Shown here: positions 6,752 through 15,292 of the stretch, piece after piece | Numbering within the stretch: the first letter of the stretch is position 1 | Layout of the letters: each line of letters starts with the position of its first letter | Assembly: GCA_964457335.1 (NCBI GenBank) | Contig: CAYWGD010000025.1 | Location: 1-64,000, forward strand | DNA from: CAJBVW01 sp964457335 | GTDB taxonomy: Bacteria > Myxococcota_A > UBA796 > SXON01 | DNA: 64,000 nucleotides | Direction: 5' to 3' | Notes under the pieces: generated by a model | The model's input: the letters and a program-made list of their open reading frames with translations, nothing else | What the model was told of the DNA's origin: nothing | Database searches by the model: none | Made by a program: the position numbers and the translations under genes

Positions 6752-7993
6752 GTGGGGCGTCGCGTCGTCATCACGGGGCTCGGCGCCGTCACACCGTGCG
6801 GGTTGGACGTTCCCTCCACGTGGGCGGCCATGCTGGAGGCGCGCTCGGGCGTGGGCCTCCTCACGCGCTTCGACGCGTCGTCCTTCCCGGTCCGCATCGC
6901 GGCCGAGGTGAAGGGCTTCGACGGAGAGGGGCTGCTCGGCCGGAAGCTGGCCAAGCGGCTCGATCTCTTCGCGCAGTACGCGCTCGTCGCGACGAACGAG
7001 GCCTGCCGCAACGCCGGCATCGCCCCGCGGTCCGAGGGGGATCCCCGCTTCGGCGTGTACGTCGGGACCGGGATCGGCGGCCTGCAGGAGATCGTGAACG
7101 GCGCGGTCCTCTTCGAGAAGGAGGGCTACCGCGGCCTGTCGCCCTTCTTCATCCCGCGCGCGCTCACCAACCTCGCCGCGGGCCACATCGCGATCGAGTA
7201 CGGCGCGCAGGGGCCGAGCCTCTGCGTCACGACCGCGTGCGCGACGGGGAACCACAGCATCGGCGAGGCGTGGCGGGCCATCCGCCTCGGCGAGGCCGAC
7301 GTGATCGTGGCGGGCGGCGCCGAGGCGGCCATCACGCCGGTCGGCATCGCGGGCTTCATGGTCATGAAGGCGCTGTCGAAGCGCAACGACGACCCCGCCA
7401 CCTCCTGCCGCCCCTTCGACGCGGAGCGGGATGGCTTCGTGATGGGGGAGGGGGCCGGCATCGTCGTGCTCGAGGAGCTCGAGCACGCGCGGGCGCGCGG
7501 CGCCACCATCCTCGCCGAGCTCGTGGGCTACGCGCTCACGAACGACGCGTACCACGACACGGCCCCGGCCCCCGGCGGCGCGGGCGCGGTCCGCTGCATG
7601 CAGCTGGCGCTGCGGTCGGGCGGCGTCGACCCCACCGAGGTCGACTACATCAACGCCCACGGCACCTCCACGCCGCAGAACGACGCCTCGGAGACGCAGG
7701 CGATCAAGACCGTGTTCGGCGACTACGCCCGGTCGCTCGCGATCTCGAGCACCAAGGGCGTCACCGGGCACCTGCTCGGCGCCGCGGGCGGCGTCGAGGC
7801 GGTCGCGAGCGTGCTCGCGCTCCACACCGGCGTGATCCCGCCCACGGCGAACCTCGTGAACCCGGATCCGGCCTGCGATCTCGATTACGTGCCGAAGTCG
7901 GCGCGCGAGTCGCGTCCTCGGATCGTCGTCTCCAACGCCTTCGGCTTCGGCGGCACGAACGCGAGCCTCGTGTTCCGCCGCTGGGAGGAGTGA
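6752..7993 (+). CDS. fabF: Beta-ketoacyl-ACP synthase II
   Basis: 413 residues, GTG start. FabF condenses malonyl-ACP with acyl-ACP in fatty acid elongation in the cytoplasm. The catalytic triad is visible: Cys 163 in VTTACATGNH, His in NAHGTSTPQND (about 304) and His in GVTGHLLGAAGG (about 341). The C-terminal NAFGFGGTNASLVFRR is also standard. It lies 18 bases after acpP. The product ends two bases before rpiB, showing tight packing. Confidence 0.97.
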   Translation: MGRRVVITGLGAVTPCGLDVPSTWAAMLEARSGVGLLTRFDASSFPVRIAAEVKGFDGEGLLGRKLAKRLDLFAQYALVATNEACRNAGIAPRSEGDPRFGVYVGTGIGGLQEIVNGAVLFEKEGYRGLSPFFIPRALTNLAAGHIAIEYGAQGPSLCVTTACATGNHSIGEAWRAIRLGEADVIVAGGAEAAITPVGIAGFMVMKALSKRNDDPATSCRPFDAERDGFVMGEGAGIVVLEELEHARARGATILAELVGYALTNDAYHDTAPAPGGAGAVRCMQLALRSGGVDPTEVDYINAHGTSTPQNDASETQAIKTVFGDYARSLAISSTKGVTGHLLGAAGGVEAVASVLALHTGVIPPTANLVNPDPACDLDYVPKSARESRPRIVVSNAFGFGGTNASLVFRRWEE

Positions 7994-7995
7994 CC

Positions 7996-8445
7996 ATGCG
8001 CATCGTCGCCGCCGCGGACCACGCGGGCGTCACGCTCAAGAACCACCTCGTGGCGTGGCTGCGCGAGAAGGGGCACGAGGTCGAGGACCTCGGCACCAAC
8101 GGCCACGCCTCGGTCGACTACCCCGACTACGGCGTCCTCGTCGCGCGCGCGATCAGCGAGGGGAAGGCCGACCGCGGCGTGCTCGTGTGCGGCACGGGGC
8201 AGGGGATGTGCATGACGGCGAACCGCTTCGCCGGCGTGCGCGCCGCCGTGGTGTCGGACACCTTCAGCGCGCGGGCCACGCGCGCCCACAACGACGCGAA
8301 CGTGATCTGCCTGGGCCAGCGCGTGATCGGCATCGGCCTCGCCGAGGAGATCCTCCAGACCTTCCTGACGACCGACTTCGAGGGCGGCCGCCACGCGCAC
8401 CGCGTGGCCAAGGTCGACGCGCTGAACGGGGGGGACAAGAAGTGA
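7996..8445 (+). CDS. rpiB: Ribose-5-phosphate isomerase B
   Basis: 149 residues, ATG with GGAGG upstream inside the end of fabF. RpiB interconverts ribose-5-phosphate and ribulose-5-phosphate. The family signatures AADHAG at the start, DYPDYG, and the active-site Cys 65 in LVCGTGQGMCM are present, as is His 98 in TRAHNDAN, which opens the furanose ring. Its position before glyA is common in many bacteria. The stop overlaps the GTG start of glyA. Confidence 0.96.
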   Translation: MRIVAAADHAGVTLKNHLVAWLREKGHEVEDLGTNGHASVDYPDYGVLVARAISEGKADRGVLVCGTGQGMCMTANRFAGVRAAVVSDTFSARATRAHNDANVICLGQRVIGIGLAEEILQTFLTTDFEGGRHAHRVAKVDALNGGDKK

Positions 8446-9674
8446 GCATCGCCAAGAACGATCCCGAGCTCTTCGCGGCCATGGAGTCCGAGCGCGCGCG
8501 CCAGCGCGAGGAGCTCGAGCTCATCGCGTCGGAGAACTACGTCTCGGCCGACGTGCTCGAGGCCCTCGGCTCGGTCCTCACCAACAAGTACGCCGAGGGG
8601 CTCCCCGGGAAGCGCTACTACGGCGGCTGCCAGTTCGTCGACGTGGTCGAGGACATCGCGCGGAGCCGCGCCCTGGCGCTCTTCCCGGGCAGCGAGGGCG
8701 TGAACGTCCAGCCGCACTCGGGCGCGCAGGCGAACGCCGCCGTCTACCTCGCGGCCATCAAGCCCGGGGAGACGATCCTCGGCCTCGACCTCTCCAACGG
8801 GGGCCACCTCACCCACGGATCGCCCGCCAACTCGTCCGGCAAGCTGTACCACGCGGTCCACTACCGGGTGAACGACGACGGCCGCATCGACATGGACGCC
8901 GTGCGGGAGATCGCGCTGCGCGAGCGCCCGCGCCTCATCATGACGGGCGCGAGCGCCTACCCCCGCCACTGGGACTGGCCGGCCTTCCGCGCCATCGCCG
9001 ACGAGGTCGGCGCCGTGCTCGTGGCCGACATCGCCCACGTCGCGGGGCTCGTGGCCGCGGGCCTGCACCCGACGCCCTTCGGCCTCTGCGACTACGTGAC
9101 GACGACCACCCACAAGACCCTCCGGGGCCCCCGCGGCGGCATGGCTTTCGCCCGCGAGGACCGGATGAAGGGCCTGAACTCGGCGGTCTTCCCCGGCACC
9201 CAGGGGGGGCCCCTCATGCACGCCATCGCGGCCAAGGCCGTGGCGTTCAAGGAGGCGCTCGCGCCGAGCTTCAAGGCCTACCAGGAGCAGGTGCTCGCGA
9301 ACGCGCAGGCCATGGCGACGCGGCTCGTGGCGCGCGGCTTCTCGCTGGTGAGCGGCGGCACGGACAACCACCTCATGCTCGTCGACCTCTCGGCGGCCCC
9401 GTACAGCGGCAAGGACGCCGAGGCGGTGCTCGGGCGGGTCGGCATCACCGTCAACAAGAACACGGTGCCGAACGAGAAGCGGAGCCCCTTCGTCACGAGC
9501 GGCGTGCGCATCGGGACGCCGGCGATGACCACGCGCGGGCTCTCCCTCGAGGACGCCGGCCGCGTGGCCGACCTCATCGCCGACGCCCTGGAGCACCGGG
9601 ACGACGAGACCCGCCTCGAGGCCGTGCGGGCCGAGGTGCACGCGCTCTGCGCGCGGTACCCGGTCCCCGCGTAG
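8442..9674 (+). CDS. glyA: Serine hydroxymethyltransferase
   Basis: 410 residues. This PLP enzyme converts serine and tetrahydrofolate to glycine and methylene-THF, feeding one-carbon metabolism. Clear landmarks are LIASENYVS, LTNKYAEGLPGKRYYGG, NVQPHSGAQAN and VTTTTHKTLRGPRGG, where the Lys binds PLP. The GTG at 8442 overlaps the rpiB stop by four bases (GTGA), so the two are translationally coupled. The length matches the family. Confidence 0.98.
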   Translation: MSIAKNDPELFAAMESERARQREELELIASENYVSADVLEALGSVLTNKYAEGLPGKRYYGGCQFVDVVEDIARSRALALFPGSEGVNVQPHSGAQANAAVYLAAIKPGETILGLDLSNGGHLTHGSPANSSGKLYHAVHYRVNDDGRIDMDAVREIALRERPRLIMTGASAYPRHWDWPAFRAIADEVGAVLVADIAHVAGLVAAGLHPTPFGLCDYVTTTTHKTLRGPRGGMAFAREDRMKGLNSAVFPGTQGGPLMHAIAAKAVAFKEALAPSFKAYQEQVLANAQAMATRLVARGFSLVSGGTDNHLMLVDLSAAPYSGKDAEAVLGRVGITVNKNTVPNEKRSPFVTSGVRIGTPAMTTRGLSLEDAGRVADLIADALEHRDDETRLEAVRAEVHALCARYPVPA

Positions 9675-9743
9675 CCGAGCGCACGCAGGCGCCCGGCGCG
9701 ACCGGGTGGACCGGGCCGCGCCACGCTAGGAGACACCCCCGCG

Positions 9744-10193
9744 ATGATGTGCCCGTCCTGCCAGCACGAGGACACCAAGGTGATCGACTCCCGCGACGCG
9801 GGGGACTGCACGCGCCGTCGGCGCGAGTGCCTCGCGTGCGGCGCGCGCTTCACCACCTTCGAGCGCGTCGAGTACCGCCTCCCCACCGTGGTCAAGCGCG
9901 ACGGGCGGAAGCAGACCTTCAGCCGGGACAAGCTGCTCGCGGGCCTCGAGCTCGCGTGCCGCAAGCGCCCGGTGACGCCCGAGCAGCTCGACTCGCTGGT
10001 CTCCCGCGTCGAGCGCGAGCTCGCCAAGCGACCCGATCGCGAGGTGCCCACCTCCGACATCGGCACCATGGCCCTGCACGAGCTCCAGGCGCTCGACCAC
10101 GTCGCGTACCTGCGCTTCGCGTCGGTCTACCACGCGGTCGGGAGCCCGGAGGACTTCCTGGACGTGCTCCGTCCGCTCCTGGAGCGGCGGTGA
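9744..10193 (+). CDS. nrdR: Transcriptional repressor NrdR
   Basis: 149 residues: an N-terminal zinc ribbon (Cys 3, 6, 29, 32) with RRRREC, then an ATP-cone from about residue 46 to 136 (VVKRDGRKQTFSRDKL). NrdR senses ATP and dATP and represses ribonucleotide reductase genes. In many proteobacteria it sits between glyA and ribD, as here. The start is the first ATG of a pair, with AGGAG 11 bases before it. Its stop overlaps the GTG of ribD. No nrd gene lies in the window. Confidence 0.96.
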   Translation: MMCPSCQHEDTKVIDSRDAGDCTRRRRECLACGARFTTFERVEYRLPTVVKRDGRKQTFSRDKLLAGLELACRKRPVTPEQLDSLVSRVERELAKRPDREVPTSDIGTMALHELQALDHVAYLRFASVYHAVGSPEDFLDVLRPLLERR

Positions 10194-11251
10194 CCGACTG
10201 GCGCTTCATGGGGCAGGCGCTCGAGGTCGCCCGGCGCGCCGCCGGCCGCACCTCGCCCAACCCCATGGTGGGCGCCGTCGTCGTGCGCGACGGCCAGGTC
10301 ATCGCCGAGGGCTGGACCCAGCCGCCCGGCCAGGACCACGCCGAGCCCCACGCGCTCGCGAAGCTCGGCGGGCGGGCCGACGGCGCCACGATGTACGTCA
10401 CGCTCGAGCCCTGCTGCCACTACGGCCGCACCCCGCCCTGCACGGACGCCATCGTCCGGAGCGGCGTCGCGCGCGTGGTGATCGGCATCGTGGACCCGTT
10501 CCCGCTGGTCTCGGGCCGCGGCATCGAGGCGCTGCGGGCCGCGGGCATCACCGTCGACGTGGGCGTCCGCGAGGACGAGTGCCGCCGCCTGAACCGGGGC
10601 TTCCTCCGCGCGGTGGCGGACGGCCTCCCCGAGATCACGCTCAAGGCGGCCATCTCCCTCGACGGGCGCATCGCCTCGGAGGCCGGGGAGAGCAGGTGGA
10701 TCACGGGCCCCGCCGCGCGCGCGGCCGGCCACGCGCTCCGTGACAGCCACGACGCCGTGCTCGTGGGCGTCGGGACGGTGCTGGCCGACGACTGCGGCCT
10801 CGACACGCGTATCCCCGGCGGCCGGAACGCCGTCCCGGTGGTGCTCGACTCGCGGCTCCGCACGCCGCCGACCGCGCGCGTGCTGACCGCCGGGCGCCGC
10901 GCCATCGTGATCTGCGCCGAGGACGCGCCGCCGAACGACCTTGTCGCCGACGTCGTGCGCGTGCCGCGCGGTCCCGACGGCGTGGACCTCCGGGCGGCCC
11001 TGCGCGCGGTCGTCGCCCGCGGTCACCACCACGTGCTCGTGGAGGGCGGCGCCACCGTGCACCGCGCGCTCCTGGACGCCGGCCTCGCCGACCGGCTGGA
11101 GCTCTTCCTGAACGGCCGGGTCCTCGCCGGGGGGCCGGGCATGGTGGCGGGGCCGGGCTTCGGGCTCGCCGCCGCGCCCGCGTTCCGCTTCGTCCGCAGC
11201 GCGCCCGTCGGCGACGATCTGCACGTCACGCTCGAGCGCGTGGAGGGCTGA
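10190..11251 (+). CDS. ribD: Bifunctional riboflavin deaminase/reductase RibD
   Basis: 353 residues. The N-terminal deaminase has the zinc site HAEPHAL and EPCCHYGRTPPC; the C-terminal reductase starts near residue 145 (LKAAISLDGRIA) and has the VEGGATVHRALL motif. It carries out the second and third steps from the GTP-derived pyrimidine to 5-amino-6-ribitylaminouracil phosphate. The GTG start overlaps the nrdR stop (GTGA) and the stop overlaps the ATG of ribE, so it heads a coupled rib cluster. No FMN riboswitch is visible upstream. Confidence 0.97.
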   Translation: MTDWRFMGQALEVARRAAGRTSPNPMVGAVVVRDGQVIAEGWTQPPGQDHAEPHALAKLGGRADGATMYVTLEPCCHYGRTPPCTDAIVRSGVARVVIGIVDPFPLVSGRGIEALRAAGITVDVGVREDECRRLNRGFLRAVADGLPEITLKAAISLDGRIASEAGESRWITGPAARAAGHALRDSHDAVLVGVGTVLADDCGLDTRIPGGRNAVPVVLDSRLRTPPTARVLTAGRRAIVICAEDAPPNDLVADVVRVPRGPDGVDLRAALRAVVARGHHHVLVEGGATVHRALLDAGLADRLELFLNGRVLAGGPGMVAGPGFGLAAAPAFRFVRSAPVGDDLHVTLERVEG

Positions 11252-11886
11252 TGTTCACGGGGCTGGTCGAGGCGCGCGGCGCCGTTCGCGCCGTCCGCGC
11301 GCGGGGCAGCGGCAAGGTGCTCTGGATCGACGCGCCGCTCGCCGACTACGTGCTCGGCGAGTCCATCGCCTGTGACGGCGTGTGCCTCACGGTCGAGGCC
11401 TGGGACGCCAGCGGCTTCCAGGTCACCGCGGGCGAGGAGACGCTCCGGCGCACCACCTTCGCCGACGTGGCGCCGGGCACGCGCCTCCACCTCGAGCGCG
11501 CGATGCGCGTAGGGGACCGCCTGGGCGGGCACATCGTGCAGGGCCACGTCGACGGCGTCGGACGTGTACGCGCGGTCACACCCCACCCGAACTGGACGCG
11601 CATCGACGTCGACGTTCCGCCGCAACTGTCACGGTACTTCGTGGAGAAGGGCAGCGTGTGCGTCAACGGCGTCAGCCTCACGGTGAACGGGATAGATGCC
11701 GTCGGCTTCCACGTTGGCATCGTGCCCCACACGCTCGAGGTGACGAACCTCGGTGCGCTGCGACCCGGCTCCGCGGTCAACCTGGAGGTCGACATCCTCG
11801 CCAAGTACGTCGAGCGCCTCCTGGGCGCGCGCGCGGGCGGCGTGGATCTCCCGCTGCTGCGCGCGGCGGGCTTCACCCGGGAGTGA
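11251..11886 (+). CDS. ribE: Riboflavin synthase alpha chain
   Basis: 211 residues beginning MFTGLVEARGAV, the conserved N-terminus. Two lumazine-binding repeats are visible, with IACDGVCLTVE in the first and KGSVCVNGVSLTVN in the second. It dismutates two lumazines to riboflavin. Each repeat has the GGHIVQGHVDG or HTLEVTNLG type segment. The ATG shares its A with the ribD stop. Confidence 0.97.
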   Translation: MFTGLVEARGAVRAVRARGSGKVLWIDAPLADYVLGESIACDGVCLTVEAWDASGFQVTAGEETLRRTTFADVAPGTRLHLERAMRVGDRLGGHIVQGHVDGVGRVRAVTPHPNWTRIDVDVPPQLSRYFVEKGSVCVNGVSLTVNGIDAVGFHVGIVPHTLEVTNLGALRPGSAVNLEVDILAKYVERLLGARAGGVDLPLLRAAGFTRE

Positions 11887-11888
11887 GC

Positions 11889-13091
11889 ATGGACTTCGAA
11901 GTGATGGCGCCGGACCCCGAGCGTCGCGTCCAGACCGCCATCGACGACATCCGCGCCGGGAAGATGGTCATCCTCGTCGACGACGAGGATCGCGAGAACG
12001 AGGGCGACCTGACGATGGCCGCCTCGATGATCACCCCCGAGGCCATCAACTTCATGGCCAAGTGGGGGCGCGGGCTCATCTGCCTGACGCTCACCGAGGA
12101 CCGCGTCGCCCAGCTCCAGCTCCCGATGATGGCGACGAACAACCGCTCGCCCTTCGCGACGGCGTTCACCGTGTCGGTCGAGGCGCGCGAGGGCGTGTCC
12201 ACCGGCATCTCGGCCGCCGACCGCGCGCACACCATCCAGGTGGCGATCGACCCCGCCAAGGGCCCGAGCGACCTCATCTCCCCAGGGCACGTGTTCCCGC
12301 TCCGGGCGCGCGACGGCGGCGTACTCGTCCGCACCGGGCAGACCGAGGGCTCGGTCGACCTCGCCCGCCTCGCCGGCCTCCCCCCCGCGGGCGTGATCTG
12401 CGAGATCATGAACGACGACGGCACGATGGCGCGCCTGTCCGACCTGGAGCGCTTCTCCGCCGTCCACAAGCTCCACATCGTCACCGTGGCGGACGTGGTG
12501 CGGTGGCGCCTGCGCAACGAGCGCCTCGTGCACCGCGTGCTCGAGACGCCCATGCCCACCGAGGAGTTCGGCGAGCTCCGGGCCACGGTGTTCAAGGACA
12601 CGAGCGGCGGGCTCCACCTCGCGCTCTCCGTCGGCGACCTCTCGGGCGGCCCCGTGCTCGCCCGCGTGCAGTCCAGCACCGGCCCGGTCGACGTGTTCCG
12701 CGCGCTCACGTCCGACTCGAGCGACCAGCTCCGCGCCGCCCTCGCGCAGATCGCCGAGGCCGGCCGCGGCGTGCTCCTCTACCTGCACATCGACGGGGGG
12801 CCTTCCTCCGACGCCTTCCTCGCGCGGCTCCGCGAGCACCTCGTGCCGGGCGGATCGCCGCAGGGCGAGGGCGACAAGCTGCGCGGGCTCGGCACGGGGG
12901 CCCAGATCCTCTTCGACCTCGGGGTCCGCGAGCTCCGGCTGCTCACGAACAACCCGCGCAAGATCGTGGGTCTCGAGGGCTTCGGCCTGCGCGTCGTCGA
13001 GCGGATCCCGCTCCACGCCGAGCCTCGCCCGGATAGGACAGCGTTCCTCGAATCTCGGCGCGAACAGCTCGGTCACCTGCTCGAGCGCTGA
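11889..13091 (+). CDS. RibBX: DHBP synthase with degenerate GTP cyclohydrolase II domain
   Basis: 400 residues laid out like RibBA. The N-terminal half is a good 3,4-dihydroxy-2-butanone-4-phosphate synthase with the acidic loop DDEDRENEGDL (31-41), SPGHVFPLRA and RTGQTEGSVDL. The C-terminal half aligns with GTP cyclohydrolase II, ending in GTGAQILFDLGVRELRLL and TNNPRK, but the zinc-binding part is lost: where RibA has HSECLTG and RCDCG this protein reads VQSSTGP and LTSDSSDQ, and the RQEGRGIGL motif is replaced by LHIDGGPSS. It should make the four-carbon unit but not open GTP. This matches the RibBX variant described in Proteobacteria. A separate RibA is needed elsewhere. Confidence 0.88.
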   Translation: MDFEVMAPDPERRVQTAIDDIRAGKMVILVDDEDRENEGDLTMAASMITPEAINFMAKWGRGLICLTLTEDRVAQLQLPMMATNNRSPFATAFTVSVEAREGVSTGISAADRAHTIQVAIDPAKGPSDLISPGHVFPLRARDGGVLVRTGQTEGSVDLARLAGLPPAGVICEIMNDDGTMARLSDLERFSAVHKLHIVTVADVVRWRLRNERLVHRVLETPMPTEEFGELRATVFKDTSGGLHLALSVGDLSGGPVLARVQSSTGPVDVFRALTSDSSDQLRAALAQIAEAGRGVLLYLHIDGGPSSDAFLARLREHLVPGGSPQGEGDKLRGLGTGAQILFDLGVRELRLLTNNPRKIVGLEGFGLRVVERIPLHAEPRPDRTAFLESRREQLGHLLER

Positions 13092-13109
13092 TCCATCCCC
13101 GGAGTCCCC

Positions 13110-13580
13110 GTGCCCCGCACCGTCGAAGGCAACCTGCTCGACGCCGCCGGCCGCTACGCCATCGTCGCGGCCCGGTTCAACGACTTCATCACCAGCCGCC
13201 TGGTCGACGGCGCGGTGCACGCGCTCTCGCGGCACGGCGTCGACACGACCGATCTGCCGGTCGTGTGGGTGCCGGGCGCCTACGAGCTCCCGCTGGTGTG
13301 CCAGAAGCTCGCGGGGTCGGGCAGGTACGACGCGATCCTCGCGCTCGGCTGCGTGATCCGCGGCGGAACGCCGCACTTCGACTACGTCGCCGGCGAGGCG
13401 GCGAAGGGCGTCGCCGCCGCCTCCTGGTCGACCGGTGTGCCCGTGATCTTCGGCGTGCTTACAACGGACACCATCGAGCAGGCCATCGAACGAGCCGGGA
13501 CGAAGATGGGGAACAAGGGTGCAGAGGCGGCCGCGGTCGCACTGGAGATGGTGAACCTGTTGCGCGTGTTGGAGCACTGA
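13110..13580 (+). CDS. ribH: 6,7-dimethyl-8-ribityllumazine synthase
   Basis: 156 residues, GTG start with GGAG 5 bases upstream. It joins the RibD pathway product with the RibB four-carbon unit. Key segments are VAARFNDFI, VPGAYELPLV, ALGCVIRGGTPHFDYV and FGVLTTDTIEQA. The usual length indicates an icosahedral 60-mer or pentamer. Its stop overlaps the ATG of nusB (TGATG), the standard ribH-nusB arrangement. Confidence 0.97.
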   Translation: MPRTVEGNLLDAAGRYAIVAARFNDFITSRLVDGAVHALSRHGVDTTDLPVVWVPGAYELPLVCQKLAGSGRYDAILALGCVIRGGTPHFDYVAGEAAKGVAAASWSTGVPVIFGVLTTDTIEQAIERAGTKMGNKGAEAAAVALEMVNLLRVLEH

Positions 13581-14035
13581 TGGCCGGTCGCCGCCGCGCG
13601 CGGGAGTTCGCCCTGCAGGCGCTCTACGCGGTCGACATCGCCGGCGTGACCGGCGGGGCCGCCCTCTCCGCGTTGTGGGCCGGGCGCCTCGAGGACACCG
13701 AGGCGGTGGACGAGCCCGCCTCCCACGAGGAGATGGAGTTCGCGCAGGAGCTGGTCCGCGGCGTGCTGGAGGAGCGCGAGGCGCTCGACGCGCGCATCGA
13801 CGCGGCGAGCCTGAACTGGCGGCTCGCGCGCATGCCCGTGGTGGATCGCAACATCCTCCGCCTGGGCGCCCACGAGATCGCGTCGCGGGCGGACATCCCC
13901 GCGTCCGTCAGCATCAACGAGGCGATCGAGCTGGCCAAGCGCTTCGGCGGGGCCGAGTCGCGCGCGTTCGTGAACGGCATCCTGGACCGCATCGCGGCCG
14001 AGGTCGGGCGAGGCGGGCGTCGAGGCCGCCGCTGA
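13580..14035 (+). CDS. nusB: Transcription antitermination factor NusB
   Basis: 151 residues starting MAGRRRAREFALQALYAVD. NusB pairs with S10 and binds boxA in rRNA leaders to prevent early termination. The all-helical fold, an Arg-rich N-terminus and the closing SRAFVNGILDRI segment are standard. It is coupled to ribH at its start and to the MazG-like gene at its stop by TGATG overlaps. Confidence 0.95.
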   Translation: MAGRRRAREFALQALYAVDIAGVTGGAALSALWAGRLEDTEAVDEPASHEEMEFAQELVRGVLEEREALDARIDAASLNWRLARMPVVDRNILRLGAHEIASRADIPASVSINEAIELAKRFGGAESRAFVNGILDRIAAEVGRGGRRGRR

Positions 14036-14370
14036 TGGGCGCGATGACGCTCCGCGACGTGCAGGCGCGCGTGGACGCCTGGATCCGCGAAAACGGCGGC
14101 TACTGGCCCGAGCTCTCGATGCTCGCCCGCCTCACCGAGGAGACGGGCGAGGTCGCCCGCGAGTACAACCACCGCTTCGGCGCCAAGAAGAAGAAGGCGA
14201 GCGAGGGCGACGGCGACCTCGCGCTCGAGATGGCGGACGTGCTCTTCATCCTCGTCTGCATGGCGAACCAGCAGGGCATCGACCTCGACGACGCGCTCGA
14301 CCGCACCCTCGAGAAGTACCGCATCCGCGACGCGGGCCGCTGGACCAAGAACCCCGACCCCGAGCGGTAG
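14035..14370 (+). CDS. MazG-like nucleotide pyrophosphohydrolase
   Basis: 111 residues. The segment LARLTEETGEVAREYN and LALEMADVLFILVCMANQQGIDL give the ExxE...ExxD metal-binding pattern of the MazG/all-alpha NTP pyrophosphatase superfamily, single-domain form. It probably hydrolyses a (d)NTP to the monophosphate in a house-cleaning role. A short Lys-rich loop (KKKKASEGD) lies between the two metal motifs. ATG at 14035 overlaps the nusB stop; ATG at 14044 is an alternative. A GC-rich hairpin follows the stop directly. Confidence 0.82.
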   Translation: MGAMTLRDVQARVDAWIRENGGYWPELSMLARLTEETGEVAREYNHRFGAKKKKASEGDGDLALEMADVLFILVCMANQQGIDLDDALDRTLEKYRIRDAGRWTKNPDPER

Positions 14371-14390
14371 CGCGCTCCACCCGGAGCGCG
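14371..14390 (+). terminator. GC-rich hairpin ending the rib-nusB operon
   Basis: A perfect 8 bp stem (CGCGCTCC/GGAGCGCG) with loop ACCC begins at the base after the MazG-like stop. There is no U-tract, so it may slow or protect the 3' end rather than terminate alone. It marks the end of the tightly coupled gene run. Confidence 0.5.
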
Positions 14391-14473
14391 GTCGGTCGGC
14401 GGAACGCTTGGCGAACGATGCCGCGGGTGTTTACAGGAACCGCGTCCGCCCCCGACGGGGCGAGGAGCACGAC

Positions 14474-14857
14474 ATGGAATCCATCACCATCGGCAACACG
14501 AAGGTCGACGCCTCGGCGAGCCGCGATCTCCCCGCGGTCACCCTCACGCCCGACGCGATCGCGCACATCAAGCGCCTCTGCGCCGAGAACGAGATGGTGG
14601 GCTTCGGCCTGCGCTTCGGGCTCCAGGGCGGCGGCTGCTCCGGGTACAGCTACCTGATGGAGTTCGAGGAGGCGCCCCAGCCGGACGACCAGGTCTTCGA
14701 CTTCGACGGCGTGCGCGTGTTCATGAACCCGCTCCACATCGAGTACCTGCGCGGCTCGACCATCGACTACTCCGACTCGCTCATCGGCGCGGGCTTCCAG
14801 ATCAAGAACCCGAACGTCAAGCGGCAGTGCGGCTGCGGGTCGAGCTTCGACGTCTGA
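14474..14857 (+). CDS. IscA/ErpA-type Fe-S cluster carrier
   Basis: 127 residues. The A-type carrier signature is complete: Cys 55 in GGGCSGYSY and Cys 119 and 121 in QCGCGSSF. Such proteins accept a Fe-S cluster from the IscU or SufB scaffold and hand it to target enzymes. ATG at 14474 is chosen because GAGGAG lies 6 bases before it and the family starts here; an in-frame upstream start at 14408 would add 22 residues of no family resemblance. A 2Fe-2S ferredoxin gene follows after 43 bases. No other isc or suf gene is present, so the specific subtype is not named. Confidence 0.9.
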   Translation: MESITIGNTKVDASASRDLPAVTLTPDAIAHIKRLCAENEMVGFGLRFGLQGGGCSGYSYLMEFEEAPQPDDQVFDFDGVRVFMNPLHIEYLRGSTIDYSDSLIGAGFQIKNPNVKRQCGCGSSFDV

Positions 14858-14900
14858 CGAATCGGGGCGCCGCCCGTCGGCGCCCGCAGGGGGGGCAGGG

Positions 14901-15173
14901 GTGCCGCGGGTCGAGCTCGTGGATCTCGGGGTGACCGTCGAGGCGCCGCTGGACGCCACGCTGCTCGAGGTGTGCGACGCGCACGGGCTCCCGATGGAGA
15001 CCGCGTGTGGCGGCTTCGCGGCCTGCAATTCCTGCCGCGTGCGCGTGATCGCAGGCGATCTCTCCCCGCTCGAGGACGTGGAGCTCCCGTTCCTCGATGC
15101 GCCCGACCAGCGCCTCGGCTGCCAGGCCCGGGTGCGGGGGGACGTCCGCGTTCGCCTCGACCCCGGAATGTAG
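14901..15173 (+). CDS. 2Fe-2S ferredoxin, adrenodoxin type
   Basis: 90 residues with Cys 36, 42, 45 and 74, spaced CX5CX2C...C as in adrenodoxin and the Isc ferredoxin. The DAHGLPMETACGGFAAC region is the usual cluster loop. It passes single electrons, and its position after an A-type carrier suggests a role in cluster assembly. GTG start at 14901 with a GGGGG-rich ribosome site. It is shorter than most Isc ferredoxins (about 105-110), mainly at the ends. Confidence 0.9.
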   Translation: MPRVELVDLGVTVEAPLDATLLEVCDAHGLPMETACGGFAACNSCRVRVIAGDLSPLEDVELPFLDAPDQRLGCQARVRGDVRVRLDPGM

Positions 15174-15206
15174 ATGCCGAGCACGCGAGCACGGGCGCGT
15201 CGCGCC

Positions 15207-15233
15207 TTGACGCGATCGGGGTGGCGCCATAAT
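15207..15233 (+). promoter_or_regulatory. Promoter of tRNA-Phe
   Basis: TTGACG (15207-15212), 15 bases, then CATAAT (15228-15233). tRNA-Phe begins 59 bases downstream, leaving a leader of about 50 bases to be trimmed. It is the same layout as the minus-strand tRNA-Gln promoter, including an identical -10. Confidence 0.65.
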
Positions 15234-15292
15234 AGGGTTGGGTCCCGCGAGGCGCGATGTCGTCGAGCGGCTTGACTCCATTGTTCGTTCCT

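Noticed and set aside
10041..10189. FMN riboswitch before ribD
   Set aside because: ribD starts inside the nrdR stop, and no RFN-type conserved segments are visible in the upstream coding sequence or in 9675-9743.
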